Source of the DNA: Dryocola sp032051265
Lineage (GTDB): Bacteria; Pseudomonadota; Gammaproteobacteria; Enterobacterales; Enterobacteriaceae
Assembly (NCBI GenBank): GCA_032051265.1
Contig: DAMBYU010000003.1
Coordinates: 372,001 to 436,000 of the forward strand
Length of the DNA: 64,000 nucleotides
Direction: 5' to 3'
The notes beneath the pieces are model-generated. The model was not told the origin of the DNA. It did not search any database and was given only the letters and a program-made list of their open reading frames with translations. Below, piece after piece: positions 50,849-59,715 of this stretch; positions within the stretch are counted from its first letter, which is position 1, and each line of letters starts with the position of its first letter. A program made the position numbers and the translations under genes.

Positions 50849-52111
50849 ATGCCACGCCCGCTCAATAGTACCGACACCGCGCTGAATGCGAAAAACCTGC
50901 TGACGCTGCCCGCTGAATTTGGCTGCCCGGTATGGGTTTATGACGCGGAAATTATCCGCCAGCAGATAGCCCAGCTGCGCCAGTTTGACGTGATTCGTTT
51001 TGCGCAGAAGGCCTGTTCAAACATTCATATTCTGCGTCTGATGCGTGAGCAGGGCGTGAAGGTGGACTCAGTGTCGCAGGGCGAAATTGAACGCGCGCTG
51101 GCGGCGGGCTACAACCCGCAGGAAAACCCGGATGATATCGTGTTTACCGCTGATATGATCGATGAGGCCACGCTCCGTCTCGTGGCGGAGCAGCGCATCC
51201 CGGTCAATGCTGGTTCGGTTGATATGCTGCAACAGCTTGGCGAGGTCTCTCCGGGCCATCGCGTCTGGCTACGTGTCAATCCGGGCTTCGGCCATGGACA
51301 CAGCCAGAAAACTAACACCGGCGGTGAAAACAGCAAACATGGCATCTGGCATGCGGATTTACCGCAGGCGCTGGAAATGCTCCAGCGCTATAACCTGCAT
51401 CTGGTGGGCATTCATATGCATATCGGGTCGGGCGTGGATTATGCTCATCTTGAGCGTGTGTGTGGCGCGATGGTGCAGCAGGTTATCGATTTTGGTCAGG
51501 ATCTGGAGGCGATCTCCGCAGGCGGCGGCCTGTCAATTCCCTATCGTGAAGGTGAAGAGGCTATCGATACCAGCCACTATTTTGGCTTGTGGAGTGCAGC
51601 ACGCGACAAAATCGCCCGGCAGCTGGGCCATACGGTAAAACTGGAGATCGAGCCTGGACGTTTTCTGGTTGCAGAGTCCGGCGTGCTGGTAGCCCAGGTG
51701 CGTTCCATGAAGGATATGGGATCGCGCCACTTTGTGCTGATTGACGCCGGTTTTAACGATCTGATGCGCCCGTCTATGTACGGCAGCTATCATCATATTT
51801 CAGCCCTGGCGGGCGACGGACGCGATTTATCCACGCAGCCGAAGCTAGAAACCGTCGTTGCCGGGCCACTGTGTGAATCCGGCGATGTCTTTACCCAGCA
51901 GGAAGGCGGCAAAGTAGAAACCCGCGCGCTGCCGCCGGTTAAAGTCGGTGATTACCTGGTGTTGCACGATACGGGGGCTTACGGCGCGTCTATGTCTTCT
52001 AACTACAATAGCCGCCCGCTGTTACCGGAAGTGCTGTTTGATAACGGAAGCGCGCGTTTGATTCGCCGTCGTCAGACTATTGAGGAATTGCTCGCTCTGG
52101 AACTACTTTGA
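50849..52111 (+). CDS. lysA: Diaminopimelate decarboxylase LysA
   Basis: LysA performs the last step of lysine synthesis, decarboxylating meso-diaminopimelate. The 420-residue PLP enzyme equals E. coli LysA in length. PLP-binding Lys54 lies in RFAQKACSN, the phosphate-binding glycine loop in SAGGGLSIPY, and the active-site Cys in GPLCESGDVF. It is divergent from lysR and overlaps the convergent LacI-family gene end by 9 bp. Confidence 0.96.
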   Translation: MPRPLNSTDTALNAKNLLTLPAEFGCPVWVYDAEIIRQQIAQLRQFDVIRFAQKACSNIHILRLMREQGVKVDSVSQGEIERALAAGYNPQENPDDIVFTADMIDEATLRLVAEQRIPVNAGSVDMLQQLGEVSPGHRVWLRVNPGFGHGHSQKTNTGGENSKHGIWHADLPQALEMLQRYNLHLVGIHMHIGSGVDYAHLERVCGAMVQQVIDFGQDLEAISAGGGLSIPYREGEEAIDTSHYFGLWSAARDKIARQLGHTVKLEIEPGRFLVAESGVLVAQVRSMKDMGSRHFVLIDAGFNDLMRPSMYGSYHHISALAGDGRDLSTQPKLETVVAGPLCESGDVFTQQEGGKVETRALPPVKVGDYLVLHDTGAYGASMSSNYNSRPLLPEVLFDNGSARLIRRRQTIEELLALELL

Positions 52112-53134
52112 GGATTTGCGTCCGCTCTGAAGGTAAGGGCCGGGCGCAACGGATTCACGCAGCACCAGGGTGCCCACAAATGGCGGGATCGGTTCAAGGT
52201 CTTCGCCATTTGCCAGCTTAATCGCCTGGTCAATAGCGGTTGTTATCATATTATCAATCGGCAGATAGACGGTGGATAACGCGGGCTGGAGCCACTGCGC
52301 GCTTGGCGCATCGTCAAAGCCAAACAGCGACATATCGTGTGGGATACGGATCCCGGCCTGGTGCAGGGCTTTTGAGGCCCCCAGCGCCATATCGTCGTTA
52401 CAGGCAAACAGCGCCGTAAAGGGGATCTGGCTTTCCAGCAGCTCCTGGCAGAGCTGATGTCCCACCGTCATGGTGGAGTCGCCGTTTTTTACCCGCTCTT
52501 CGTTAAAGCGAATGCCGTGTTTCTGCAAAGCCTTGCGGTAGCCCATCAGACGGGCCTGGCCGGTGGGGGTAGAAATAGGCACCGTGATACAGGCAATATC
52601 GCGATGGCCCTGCTGAATTAAATATTCGGTAGCCTGAAACGCCGCATCCTGCTGCTCAAAGAAGACGCAGCGCTCCCGCGCCTGGGTGACATCGCGGTTA
52701 ATCACCACCAGCGGCACCCGGATAGAGTTCATCAGTGACATCAACGCCCGCTCGGACATAAAGCGGGTATACAGCACTATTGCGTCGCAATGCCTGTCGA
52801 CCAGCATTTGCACGGCTTCAAGCTCTTTTTGCGGCGTGTCGTGCCCGTCGGTGACTATCAGTTGTTTACCGTAAGCTTCGGTCTGACGGGATGCCTGTTG
52901 CAGCAGGCGGCCAAAGTAAAAGCCGTCAAAGGTCGATACCACTAACCCCACGCTGTTACTGCTGCGGTTGGCAAGGGAGCGTGCGAGAAAATTAGGGCGA
53001 TATCCTAACTCTTCCATAGCCTTAAAGACCTGCTTGCGGGTGCTTTCCTTCACCTGCCCGGTGCCATTCAACACGCGAGATACCGTTGCTTTCGAAACGC
53101 CTGCGCGTAGCGAGACATCCAGCATTGTTACCAT
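52103..53134 (-). CDS. LacI-family transcriptional regulator (AscG-like)
   Basis: This 343-residue repressor sits between lysA and galR. The start at 53134 (MVTMLDVSLRAGVS) has AGGA 8 bp upstream. It has the LacI helix-turn-helix VSKATVSRVLNGTGQVKEST, the hinge LARSLANRSSNSVGLVVS and a sugar-binding core (FACNDDMALGASKALHQAG, LFGFDDAPSAQWLQPALS). It resembles E. coli AscG more than GalR in the headpiece. No catabolic operon lies beside it, so its targets are elsewhere and its effector is unknown. Confidence 0.85.
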   Translation of the reverse strand: MVTMLDVSLRAGVSKATVSRVLNGTGQVKESTRKQVFKAMEELGYRPNFLARSLANRSSNSVGLVVSTFDGFYFGRLLQQASRQTEAYGKQLIVTDGHDTPQKELEAVQMLVDRHCDAIVLYTRFMSERALMSLMNSIRVPLVVINRDVTQARERCVFFEQQDAAFQATEYLIQQGHRDIACITVPISTPTGQARLMGYRKALQKHGIRFNEERVKNGDSTMTVGHQLCQELLESQIPFTALFACNDDMALGASKALHQAGIRIPHDMSLFGFDDAPSAQWLQPALSTVYLPIDNMITTAIDQAIKLANGEDLEPIPPFVGTLVLRESVAPGPYLQSGRKSSK

Positions 53135-53291
53135 CGATTCATTCCTGATTAAGTCTTCCGTCGCGATACCGCAGTTTTGACCGCAGTCTAACACAGGTGC
53201 CGGAAGGGTAAGGTCAGGCGTGCCGTTTCATCCATGTAAATGTCTAACCAGGATCACGCTTTTCAACAATGCCCATGAGGCGGCAGAATTT

Positions 53292-54299
53292 TTACTCCCC
53301 CGCTGGCGCAATCACCGAATGGCGGCGCACAAGCGTAGGGCTAAAAATGTGTGTGGTTTCGGGAAGCGGACGGTTTTCCGCCAGCGCCATCGCCAGTTCG
53401 GCGGCCTGAGTCGCCATGGTAATAATCGGATAGCGCACGGTGGTGAGACGCGGGCGCACGTAGCGCGAAATGAGCACGTCATCAAAGCCAATCAGCGAGA
53501 TCTCTTTCGGCACGTCAATACCGTTGTCGTTCAGCACGCCCATCGCCCCCGCCGCCATTGAGTCGTTATAGCAGGCGACGGCAGTAAAGTTTTTGCCCCG
53601 ACCGAGCAGTTCGGTCATGGCTTGTTCCCCGCCGCTTTCATCCGGTTCGGCAAATGTCACCAGACGATCGTTAATCGGAATACCGTGCTCTTTTAGCGCG
53701 TCGTAATACCCCTGCAGGCGGTCTTCGGCATCGGAGATCGTATGGGTTGAACACAGATAGCCAATTTTTTTATGGCCTTGCTGAATCAAATGGCGGGTGG
53801 CAAGCCAGGCGCCGTAGCGATCGTCAAGCGCCACGCAGCGCTGCTCAAAACCGGGCAGGGTACGATTAATCAGCACCATGCCCGGCATCTGCTTCATTAG
53901 CGAAATCAGTTCGCTGTCGGGAATTTTTTTGGCATGCACCACCAGGGCGGCGCAGCGGTGGCGAATCAGCTGTTCGATTGCCTGGCGTTCTTTTTGTTCG
54001 TTGTGATATCCATTGCCAATCAGCAGAAAATTGCCGGTGCGGTAGGCGACCTGCTCAACGGCTTTCACCATTGCGCCAAAGAAGGGGTCGGAGACATCGC
54101 CTACAATCAGGCCAATTGTTTCCGTTGTCTGCTGGGCTAACGCGCGGGCGTTGGCGTTGGGATGGTAATTAAGCTCTTCCATCGCGCAGGTCACCGCCTG
54201 ACGCGATGCGTCGCTGGCTTTCGGCGAATCGTTAATTACGCGGGATACCGTGGCGACAGAAACACCTGCTAGCCGTGCTACATCCTTAATCGTCGCCAT
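53292..54299 (-). CDS. galR: Galactose operon repressor GalR
   Basis: GalR represses galactose uptake and metabolism genes until D-galactose binds. The start at 54299 (MATIKDVARLAGVS) matches E. coli GalR and has GGA at 9 bp; three extra codons are possible. The 335-residue LacI-family protein has the helix-turn-helix VSVATVSRVINDSPKASDAS and the GalR core (IGLIVGDVSDPFFGAMVKAV). A GalR operator lies in its own upstream region. Confidence 0.95.
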   Translation of the reverse strand: MATIKDVARLAGVSVATVSRVINDSPKASDASRQAVTCAMEELNYHPNANARALAQQTTETIGLIVGDVSDPFFGAMVKAVEQVAYRTGNFLLIGNGYHNEQKERQAIEQLIRHRCAALVVHAKKIPDSELISLMKQMPGMVLINRTLPGFEQRCVALDDRYGAWLATRHLIQQGHKKIGYLCSTHTISDAEDRLQGYYDALKEHGIPINDRLVTFAEPDESGGEQAMTELLGRGKNFTAVACYNDSMAAGAMGVLNDNGIDVPKEISLIGFDDVLISRYVRPRLTTVRYPIITMATQAAELAMALAENRPLPETTHIFSPTLVRRHSVIAPAGE

Positions 54300-54315
54300 A
54301 AGTCTCATTCCGGTT

Positions 54316-54331
54316 GGGTAAGCGTTTACAC
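54316..54331. promoter_or_regulatory. GalR operator (autoregulation)
   Basis: GGGTAAGCGTTTACAC, read on the minus strand as GTGTAAACGCTTACCC, matches the gal operator consensus GTGKAANCGNTTNCAC at all but one fixed position. It lies 17 bp upstream of the galR start. Confidence 0.7.
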
Positions 54332-54584
54332 AAACTTAAGTGTTACGGAAAAGCCGCATCACTTCAAGGGTGCGATTATCACCGCACTCGCAAAGCGGGA
54401 GAAAACTCTCCGCTTATCGGTGTAATGGTTACATACCCTTTTTAGCGGAATTCAGGCGCAGCGGCAAAATTTGACATGTGGCGGATTTTTAATAATTTCA
54501 GGCAAAATTTTTGCTTACAGTTTGCAGTGCGCTGTTGCGATTTCGGCATGGCGGAAGAGGCCGCGCCACTGCTACATTTGAAAT

Positions 54585-54673
54585 CCCAGAGGTATTGATT
54601 GGTGAGAATTCTTCGTACGCTGTGTGTACAATTCTTCTTGCACCGACCTGCGCAGATGCGCAGGTTTTTTTTT
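54585..54673 (+). ncRNA. omrA: OmrA-type small regulatory RNA
   Basis: The 5' end CCCAGAGGTATTGATTGGTG is identical to the seed region of E. coli OmrA. The 3' end CCTGCGCAGATGCGCAGG plus nine T is the shared OmrA/OmrB terminator. The length of about 88 nt agrees. A -10-like TACATT (54573-54578) lies 7 bp before the 5' end with a poor -35, as expected for OmpR-dependent transcription. OmrA/B repress outer-membrane genes, csgD and flhD in E. coli by seed pairing. Only one copy is seen between galR and aas, whereas E. coli has omrA and omrB. Confidence 0.9.
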
Positions 54674-54785
54674 GCTTTTTTTCGGCTCTGTACCTTTACC
54701 TCCACTCGCTCCTGCCAGGCTAGTCATGTACTCTTCAGCCACTACAATTAAGTCTTAATGCCGATTCATGACAAAGGGAGTTGAT

Positions 54786-56936
54786 ATGCTGATAGGTTTT
54801 TTCCGCGCGCTGTTTCGCATACTTTTTCGGGTGCGCTTAACGGGCGATACCGGTACGCTTACTTTGCCGCGCGTGCTGATTGTTCCCAACCATGTCTCTT
54901 TTATTGACGGTATCCTGCTGGCGCTGTTTTTACCGATTCGCCCGGTCTTTGCCGTTTATTCCTCTGTCAGCCAGCAGTGGTATATGCGCTGGCTGAAACC
55001 CGTGATCGATTTTGTACCGGTCGATCCCACAAAGCCGATGTCGATTAAACATCTGGTGCGCCTGGTGGAGCAGGGCCGTCCGGTGGTTATCTTCCCGGAA
55101 GGGCGTATCTCGGTTACCGGCTCGCTGATGAAAATCTATGAAGGGGCGGGTTTTGTGGCCGCTAAAGCGAATGCCACGGTGATCCCGCTGCGTATTGATG
55201 GCGCGGAGCTAACCTTCTTTAGCCGCCTGAAAGGCCTGGTGAAACAGCGCCTTTTCCCACGCATCAGCCTGCATATTCTGCCGCCGACTTCCGTTCCGAT
55301 GCCGGATGCCCCGCGTGCCCGCGACCGCCGCAAGATGGCGGGTGAAATGCTGCATCAGATTATGATGGAAGCGCGTATGGCGGTGCGCCCGCGTGAAACG
55401 TTATATGAGGCTTTGCTTGCCGCACAGTACCGCTATGGCTCACAGAAAAACTGCATTGAAGATATAAATTTCAAGCCTGACACTTATCGTGCGTTGCTGA
55501 CCAAAACGCTGTTTGTCGGGCGCCTCCTCAATAAATACAGCGAACCTGGCGAAACCATCGGTCTGATGCTGCCGAACGCGGCCATCAGCGCGGCGGTGAT
55601 ATTTGGCGCATCGTCCCGCGGCCGCATTCCGGCGATGATGAACTACACGGCGGGCATAAAGGGGCTGACCAGCGCCATTACCGCCGCGCAAATCAAAACG
55701 ATTTTCACCTCGCGCCAGTTCCTCGACAAAGGCAAGCTGTGGCATCTGCCAGAGCAGTTAACTCAGGTGCGCTGGGTCTTTCTGGAAGATCTCAAGGGGG
55801 ATGTCACCGCCGCCGACAAACTGTGGATCTTCGCACATCTGCTCGTGCCTCACCTGGCGCAGGTAAAGCAGAAGCCGGAGGATGCTGCGATGGTGCTGTT
55901 CACTTCAGGTTCCGAGGGCAATCCAAAAGGCGTGGTGCACAGCCATAAAAGCCTGCTGGCGAACGTTGAGCAGATCCGCACTATCGCGGACTTTACCGCC
56001 AGCGACCGTTTTATGTCGGCTCTGCCACTGTTCCACTCCTTCGGCCTGACCGTGGGCCTGTTTACACCGCTGCTGACCGGGGCGGAAGTCTTCCTTTATC
56101 CAAGCCCGCTGCATTACCGCGTGGTGCCTGAACTGGTTTATGACCGCAACTGTACGGTGCTGTTCGGGACCTCCACGTTCCTTGGCAACTATGCGCGTTT
56201 CGCCAATCCTTATGATTTCTTCCGTCTGCGCTACGTTGTTGCGGGGGCCGAAAAACTCCAGGAGAGCACTAAGCAACTGTGGCAGGATAAATTCGGCCTG
56301 CGCATCCTTGAAGGTTATGGCGTAACCGAGTGTGCGCCGGTGGTCTCTATCAACGTACCTATGGCCGCAAAGCCTGGCACCGTTGGGCGCATTCTGCCGG
56401 CGATGGACGCGCGTCTGATGGCCGTTCCCGGTATTGAAGAGGGCGGGCGCCTGCAGCTTAAAGGGCCAAATATTATGAACGGCTACCTGCGGGTGGAAAA
56501 CCCGGGCGTGCTTGAAGCGCCAGCGGCGGAAAACGCGCTGGGCGAGCTGGAAAAAGGTTGGTACGACACCGGCGATATCGTGAAATTTGATGAGCAAGGC
56601 TTCTGTATTATCCAGGGGCGCGCTAAACGCTTTGCCAAAATTGCCGGTGAGATGGTCTCGCTGGAAATGGTCGAGCAGGTGGCGCTGGGTGTTTCACCGG
56701 ACAAGATGCACGCCACCGTTATCAAGAGCGATGCTTCGAAAGGGGAAGCGCTGGTGATGTTCACTACGGACAGCGAGCTGAACCGTGAAAAACTACTGCG
56801 CTACGCCCGTGAACATGGAGTGCCGGAGCTGGCCGTGCCGCGTGATATTCGCTTCCTTAAACAGCTACCGGTGCTGGGCAGCGGTAAACCTGATTTCGTC
56901 ACCCTGAAGGCGCAGCTGGAGGCTGAGAATGCGTGA
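54786..56936 (+). CDS. aas: Acyl-ACP synthetase / 2-acylglycerophosphoethanolamine acyltransferase Aas
   Basis: Aas re-acylates lysophospholipids at the inner membrane. The start at 54786 (MLIGFFRALFR) has GGGAG at 5 bp and gives 716 residues (E. coli 719). The N-terminal PlsC-type acyltransferase has NHVSFIDG (His36, Asp41) and FPEGRISVTGS. The C-terminal AMP-binding synthetase has LFTSGSEGNPKGVVHSH and the YDTGDIV motif. It overlaps lplT by 8 bp, coupling enzyme and transporter. Confidence 0.96.
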   Translation: MLIGFFRALFRILFRVRLTGDTGTLTLPRVLIVPNHVSFIDGILLALFLPIRPVFAVYSSVSQQWYMRWLKPVIDFVPVDPTKPMSIKHLVRLVEQGRPVVIFPEGRISVTGSLMKIYEGAGFVAAKANATVIPLRIDGAELTFFSRLKGLVKQRLFPRISLHILPPTSVPMPDAPRARDRRKMAGEMLHQIMMEARMAVRPRETLYEALLAAQYRYGSQKNCIEDINFKPDTYRALLTKTLFVGRLLNKYSEPGETIGLMLPNAAISAAVIFGASSRGRIPAMMNYTAGIKGLTSAITAAQIKTIFTSRQFLDKGKLWHLPEQLTQVRWVFLEDLKGDVTAADKLWIFAHLLVPHLAQVKQKPEDAAMVLFTSGSEGNPKGVVHSHKSLLANVEQIRTIADFTASDRFMSALPLFHSFGLTVGLFTPLLTGAEVFLYPSPLHYRVVPELVYDRNCTVLFGTSTFLGNYARFANPYDFFRLRYVVAGAEKLQESTKQLWQDKFGLRILEGYGVTECAPVVSINVPMAAKPGTVGRILPAMDARLMAVPGIEEGGRLQLKGPNIMNGYLRVENPGVLEAPAAENALGELEKGWYDTGDIVKFDEQGFCIIQGRAKRFAKIAGEMVSLEMVEQVALGVSPDKMHATVIKSDASKGEALVMFTTDSELNREKLLRYAREHGVPELAVPRDIRFLKQLPVLGSGKPDFVTLKAQLEAENA

Positions 56937-58125
56937 CAACGCGCTAAACGATACCTCTCTCTGGTCAAAAGGGATGCGAGCGGTCACGGCGGCGCAGTTC
57001 TTATCCGCCTTTGGCGATAACGCCTTACTGTTTGCCACGCTTGCGGTCCTTAAGCAGCAGTTTTATCCGGACTGGAGCCAGCCGGTGCTGCAAATGGTGT
57101 TTGTCGGCGCGTACATTCTGTTTGCCCCTTTCGTGGGACAGATTGCCGACAGCTTCGCCAAAGGGCGGGTAATGATGGTTGCTAATAGCCTGAAGCTTGT
57201 GGGCGCCGGGGTCATCTGCCTGGGGCTGAACCCTTTTGTCGGTTATACGCTGGTGGGCATCGGCGCGGCAGCTTACTCACCGGCGAAGTACGGCATTCTC
57301 GGTGAATTAACCACCGGCGATCGGCTGGTAAAAGCTAACGGCATCATGGAGTCTTCTACCATTGCCGCGATTTTACTGGGATCTATGGCGGGCGGCGTAC
57401 TGGCCGACTGGCATATTCTGGCCGCGCTGGGCGTTTGCGTGCTGGTTTATGCGGGCGCGGTGGCTGCCAACTTTTTCATTCCGAAACTTGCTCCGGCCCG
57501 TCCGGGTCAGTCATGGCGCTTCACGCCGATGACACGTAGTTTCTTTACCGCCTGCCGCACGCTATGGCACAACGGCGAAACGCGTTTCTCCCTCGTCGGC
57601 ACCAGCTTGTTCTGGGGGGCAGGCGTGACGCTGCGTTTTCTGCTGGTGCTGTGGGTGCCCGTCGCGCTGGGAATAACGGATAACGCCACCCCAACTTACC
57701 TGAATGCGATGGTTGCCGTAGGGATAGTCGTTGGTGCCGGAGCCGCGGCGAAGCTGGTGACGCTTGAAACCGTAGCGCGCTGCATGCCTGCCGGGATTTT
57801 AATCGGCGTAGGCGTGCTGTTCTTCGCATTGCAGCATGCGTTGCTGCCCTCTTACGCCTTGTTGATGCTGATTGGCGTGCTCGGCGGCTTCTTCGTGGTG
57901 CCGCTTAACGCGCTGTTGCAGGAACGGGGTAAGCAAACCGTCGGGGCAGGCAATGCGATTGCGGTGCAGAACCTCGGTGAAAACACCGCGATGCTGCTGA
58001 TGCTTGGCCTGTATTCGCTGGCGGTGAAAACCGGTGCGCCGATTGTCGGCATCGGCATCGGGTTTGGCGTTGTCTTTGCGCTGGCCATCAGCGCGCTGTG
58101 GATCTGGCAGATTCGACAGAAGTAA
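56929..58125 (+). CDS. lplT: Lysophospholipid transporter LplT
   Basis: LplT flips lysophospholipids across the inner membrane to supply Aas. The 398-residue MFS protein (E. coli 397) has twelve predicted helices, starting SKGMRAVTAAQFLSAFGDNA. An A-like loop GQIADSFAKGRVMM and the YSPAKYGILGEL segment are characteristic of the LplT family. It is translationally coupled to aas. Confidence 0.95.
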   Translation: MRDNALNDTSLWSKGMRAVTAAQFLSAFGDNALLFATLAVLKQQFYPDWSQPVLQMVFVGAYILFAPFVGQIADSFAKGRVMMVANSLKLVGAGVICLGLNPFVGYTLVGIGAAAYSPAKYGILGELTTGDRLVKANGIMESSTIAAILLGSMAGGVLADWHILAALGVCVLVYAGAVAANFFIPKLAPARPGQSWRFTPMTRSFFTACRTLWHNGETRFSLVGTSLFWGAGVTLRFLLVLWVPVALGITDNATPTYLNAMVAVGIVVGAGAAAKLVTLETVARCMPAGILIGVGVLFFALQHALLPSYALLMLIGVLGGFFVVPLNALLQERGKQTVGAGNAIAVQNLGENTAMLLMLGLYSLAVKTGAPIVGIGIGFGVVFALAISALWIWQIRQK

Positions 58126-58148
58126 GCGTTTAGCGTCATCATTAATCA

Positions 58149-58175
58149 GGGCGGATAAGCAGCGCGCTATCCGCC
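58149..58175. repeat. REP-type palindromic unit
   Basis: GGGCGGATAAGC and GCTATCCGCC, a single REP-like dyad, lie between the convergent lplT and tas. The unit resembles the pair at 39809-39882. Confidence 0.65.
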
Positions 58176-58185
58176 GTTACTCACA

Positions 58186-59226
58186 TCAAGGCGCAGGATA
58201 GGTATAAACGCGATGCACCGCTTCCAGCTCCTCAATCACCTCTTCGCTTAAGTCCAGATGCAGGCTTTCAAGGTTTGTTTTTAACTGATCGAGCGTCGTG
58301 GCGCCCAGCAGCGTGCTGGCGACGAACGGCTGACGGCGCACAAATGCCAGCGCCATCTGCGCCGCATCCAGATTATGACGTTTTGCCACATCAACGTAGG
58401 CAGCTACCGCCAGCTGGGCCTGTTCACCGCTATAACGGGTAAAGCGGCTGAAGAGCGTATTGCGCGCGCCGGCAGGCTTCGCGCCGTTCAGGTATTTCCC
58501 CGTTAGCGTGCCAAAGGCCAGGCAGGAATAGGCAAGAAGCTCAACGCCTTCGCGCTGGCTGATTTCCGCCAGGCCCACTTCGAAGCTGCGATTGACCAGG
58601 CTGTACGGGTTCTGAATGGTGACAATGCGCGGCAGATCGTGTTTTTCCGCCAGCTGCAGATAGCGCATTACGCCCCACGGCGTTTCATTCGATACGCCGA
58701 TATAACGAATCTTTCCTGCACGCTGGAACTCCGCCAGGGCTTCCAGCGTTTCCAGCAGCGTGACGGGAACCGCGTTATCCGTCCAGGTATAACCCAGCTT
58801 GCCGAAGCAGTTAGTGGCGCGCTGCGGCCAGTGCACCTGATAAAGATCGAGGTAATCGGTCTGCAGGCGCTTCAGGCTCGCATCCAGCGCATCGCGAATA
58901 TTCTTGCGATCCAGATTCTGATTTGGGCGGATCCCGGCGTCATTATTGCGGCTGGGGCCGCTGACTTTGGAGGCGACGATAAGCTTATCGCGGTTACCGC
59001 GCAGCTTAAGCCAGTTGCCGACGTAGGTTTCAGTTAATCCTTGCGTTTCCGGGCGTGGCGGCACCGGATACATCTCCGCGACGTCAATCAGGTTGACTCC
59101 CAGGCTTACGGCATAGTCGAGCTGTTCATGTGCGTCGGCTTCGCTGTTTTGTTCACCAAACGTCATGGTTCCTAAGCCCAGCGTGCTTATTTCAAGAGAG
59201 CTGTGGGGGATACGGTGATAATGCAT
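58186..59226 (-). CDS. tas: Aldo-keto reductase Tas
   Basis: Tas is an NADP(H)-dependent aldo/keto reductase. The E. coli gene is known from suppression of tyrosine auxotrophy, but its natural substrate is unclear. The start at 59226 (MHYHRIPHSSLEIS) gives 346 residues, as in E. coli. The catalytic set is visible: Asp and Tyr in LIDVAEMYPV, Lys in VASKVSGPS and His in YQVHWPQ. Upstream in-frame codons have no family counterpart. Confidence 0.94.
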   Translation of the reverse strand: MHYHRIPHSSLEISTLGLGTMTFGEQNSEADAHEQLDYAVSLGVNLIDVAEMYPVPPRPETQGLTETYVGNWLKLRGNRDKLIVASKVSGPSRNNDAGIRPNQNLDRKNIRDALDASLKRLQTDYLDLYQVHWPQRATNCFGKLGYTWTDNAVPVTLLETLEALAEFQRAGKIRYIGVSNETPWGVMRYLQLAEKHDLPRIVTIQNPYSLVNRSFEVGLAEISQREGVELLAYSCLAFGTLTGKYLNGAKPAGARNTLFSRFTRYSGEQAQLAVAAYVDVAKRHNLDAAQMALAFVRRQPFVASTLLGATTLDQLKTNLESLHLDLSEEVIEELEAVHRVYTYPAP

Positions 59227-59370
59227 GACCGGCTTCCTTATTCTTCTGGCAGACCACATCAGGCAAAAGCGCCCGACAAAATGGATTAATAACATGGCAG
59301 AGGGGAAGCAAAAGCGAAAGAGGGGAGATAAGAAAAGTATTCAGGCCAGCGAGGCGCTGACCTTCAGAGC

Positions 59371-59589
59371 TTAACGTTCAATAATTTGCGACACATCGTC
59401 GCGGTTGATTTGCATCTCGTTGCCCTGGCTGTCGCGGTAGCTTACCAGCCCGGTTTCATCATCAATCTGCGGCTTACCGTCGGTAAGGATCATGCGGCCA
59501 TCTTTGGTTGCCATTACATAGTCGCTGCTACAGCCAGAAACTGTGAATGCCAGACCGATAGCGGAAATGACAACTGCCCATTTTTTCAT
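59371..59589 (-). CDS. ygdR: Small DUF903 lipoprotein YgdR
   Basis: The 72-residue product equals E. coli YgdR. It has a lipoprotein signal with lipobox VSGC (Cys20) and serines following, so it should be sorted to the outer membrane. The mature part YVMATKDGRMILTDGKPQID forms the small DUF903 domain. The function is unknown. It lies between tas and ygdQ on the same strand. Confidence 0.94.
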   Translation of the reverse strand: MKKWAVVISAIGLAFTVSGCSSDYVMATKDGRMILTDGKPQIDDETGLVSYRDSQGNEMQINRDDVSQIIER

Positions 59590-59671
59590 TGTTATTCGCC
59601 TCGTCAGGAATGGAATGCCCTACATAGTTTAGTAATAACTTTTTAAAGGCGAGCAGATAAGCAGGAAATTC

Positions 59672-59709
59672 TTAAAATAAATCAGGGGAAAGCGTGAAAC
59701 CTTCCCCTG
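59672..59709 (-). terminator. ygdQ terminator
   Basis: On the minus strand CAGGGGAA (59709-59702) pairs with TTCCCCTG (59690-59683), followed by ATTTATTTTAAG. It ends the mutH-ygdQ transcript before ygdR. Confidence 0.7.
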
Positions 59710-59715
59710 CGAGGA

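Noticed and set aside
55905..56597. 230-codon open frame opposite aas
   Set aside because: It is an antisense shadow of the AMP-binding domain of Aas.
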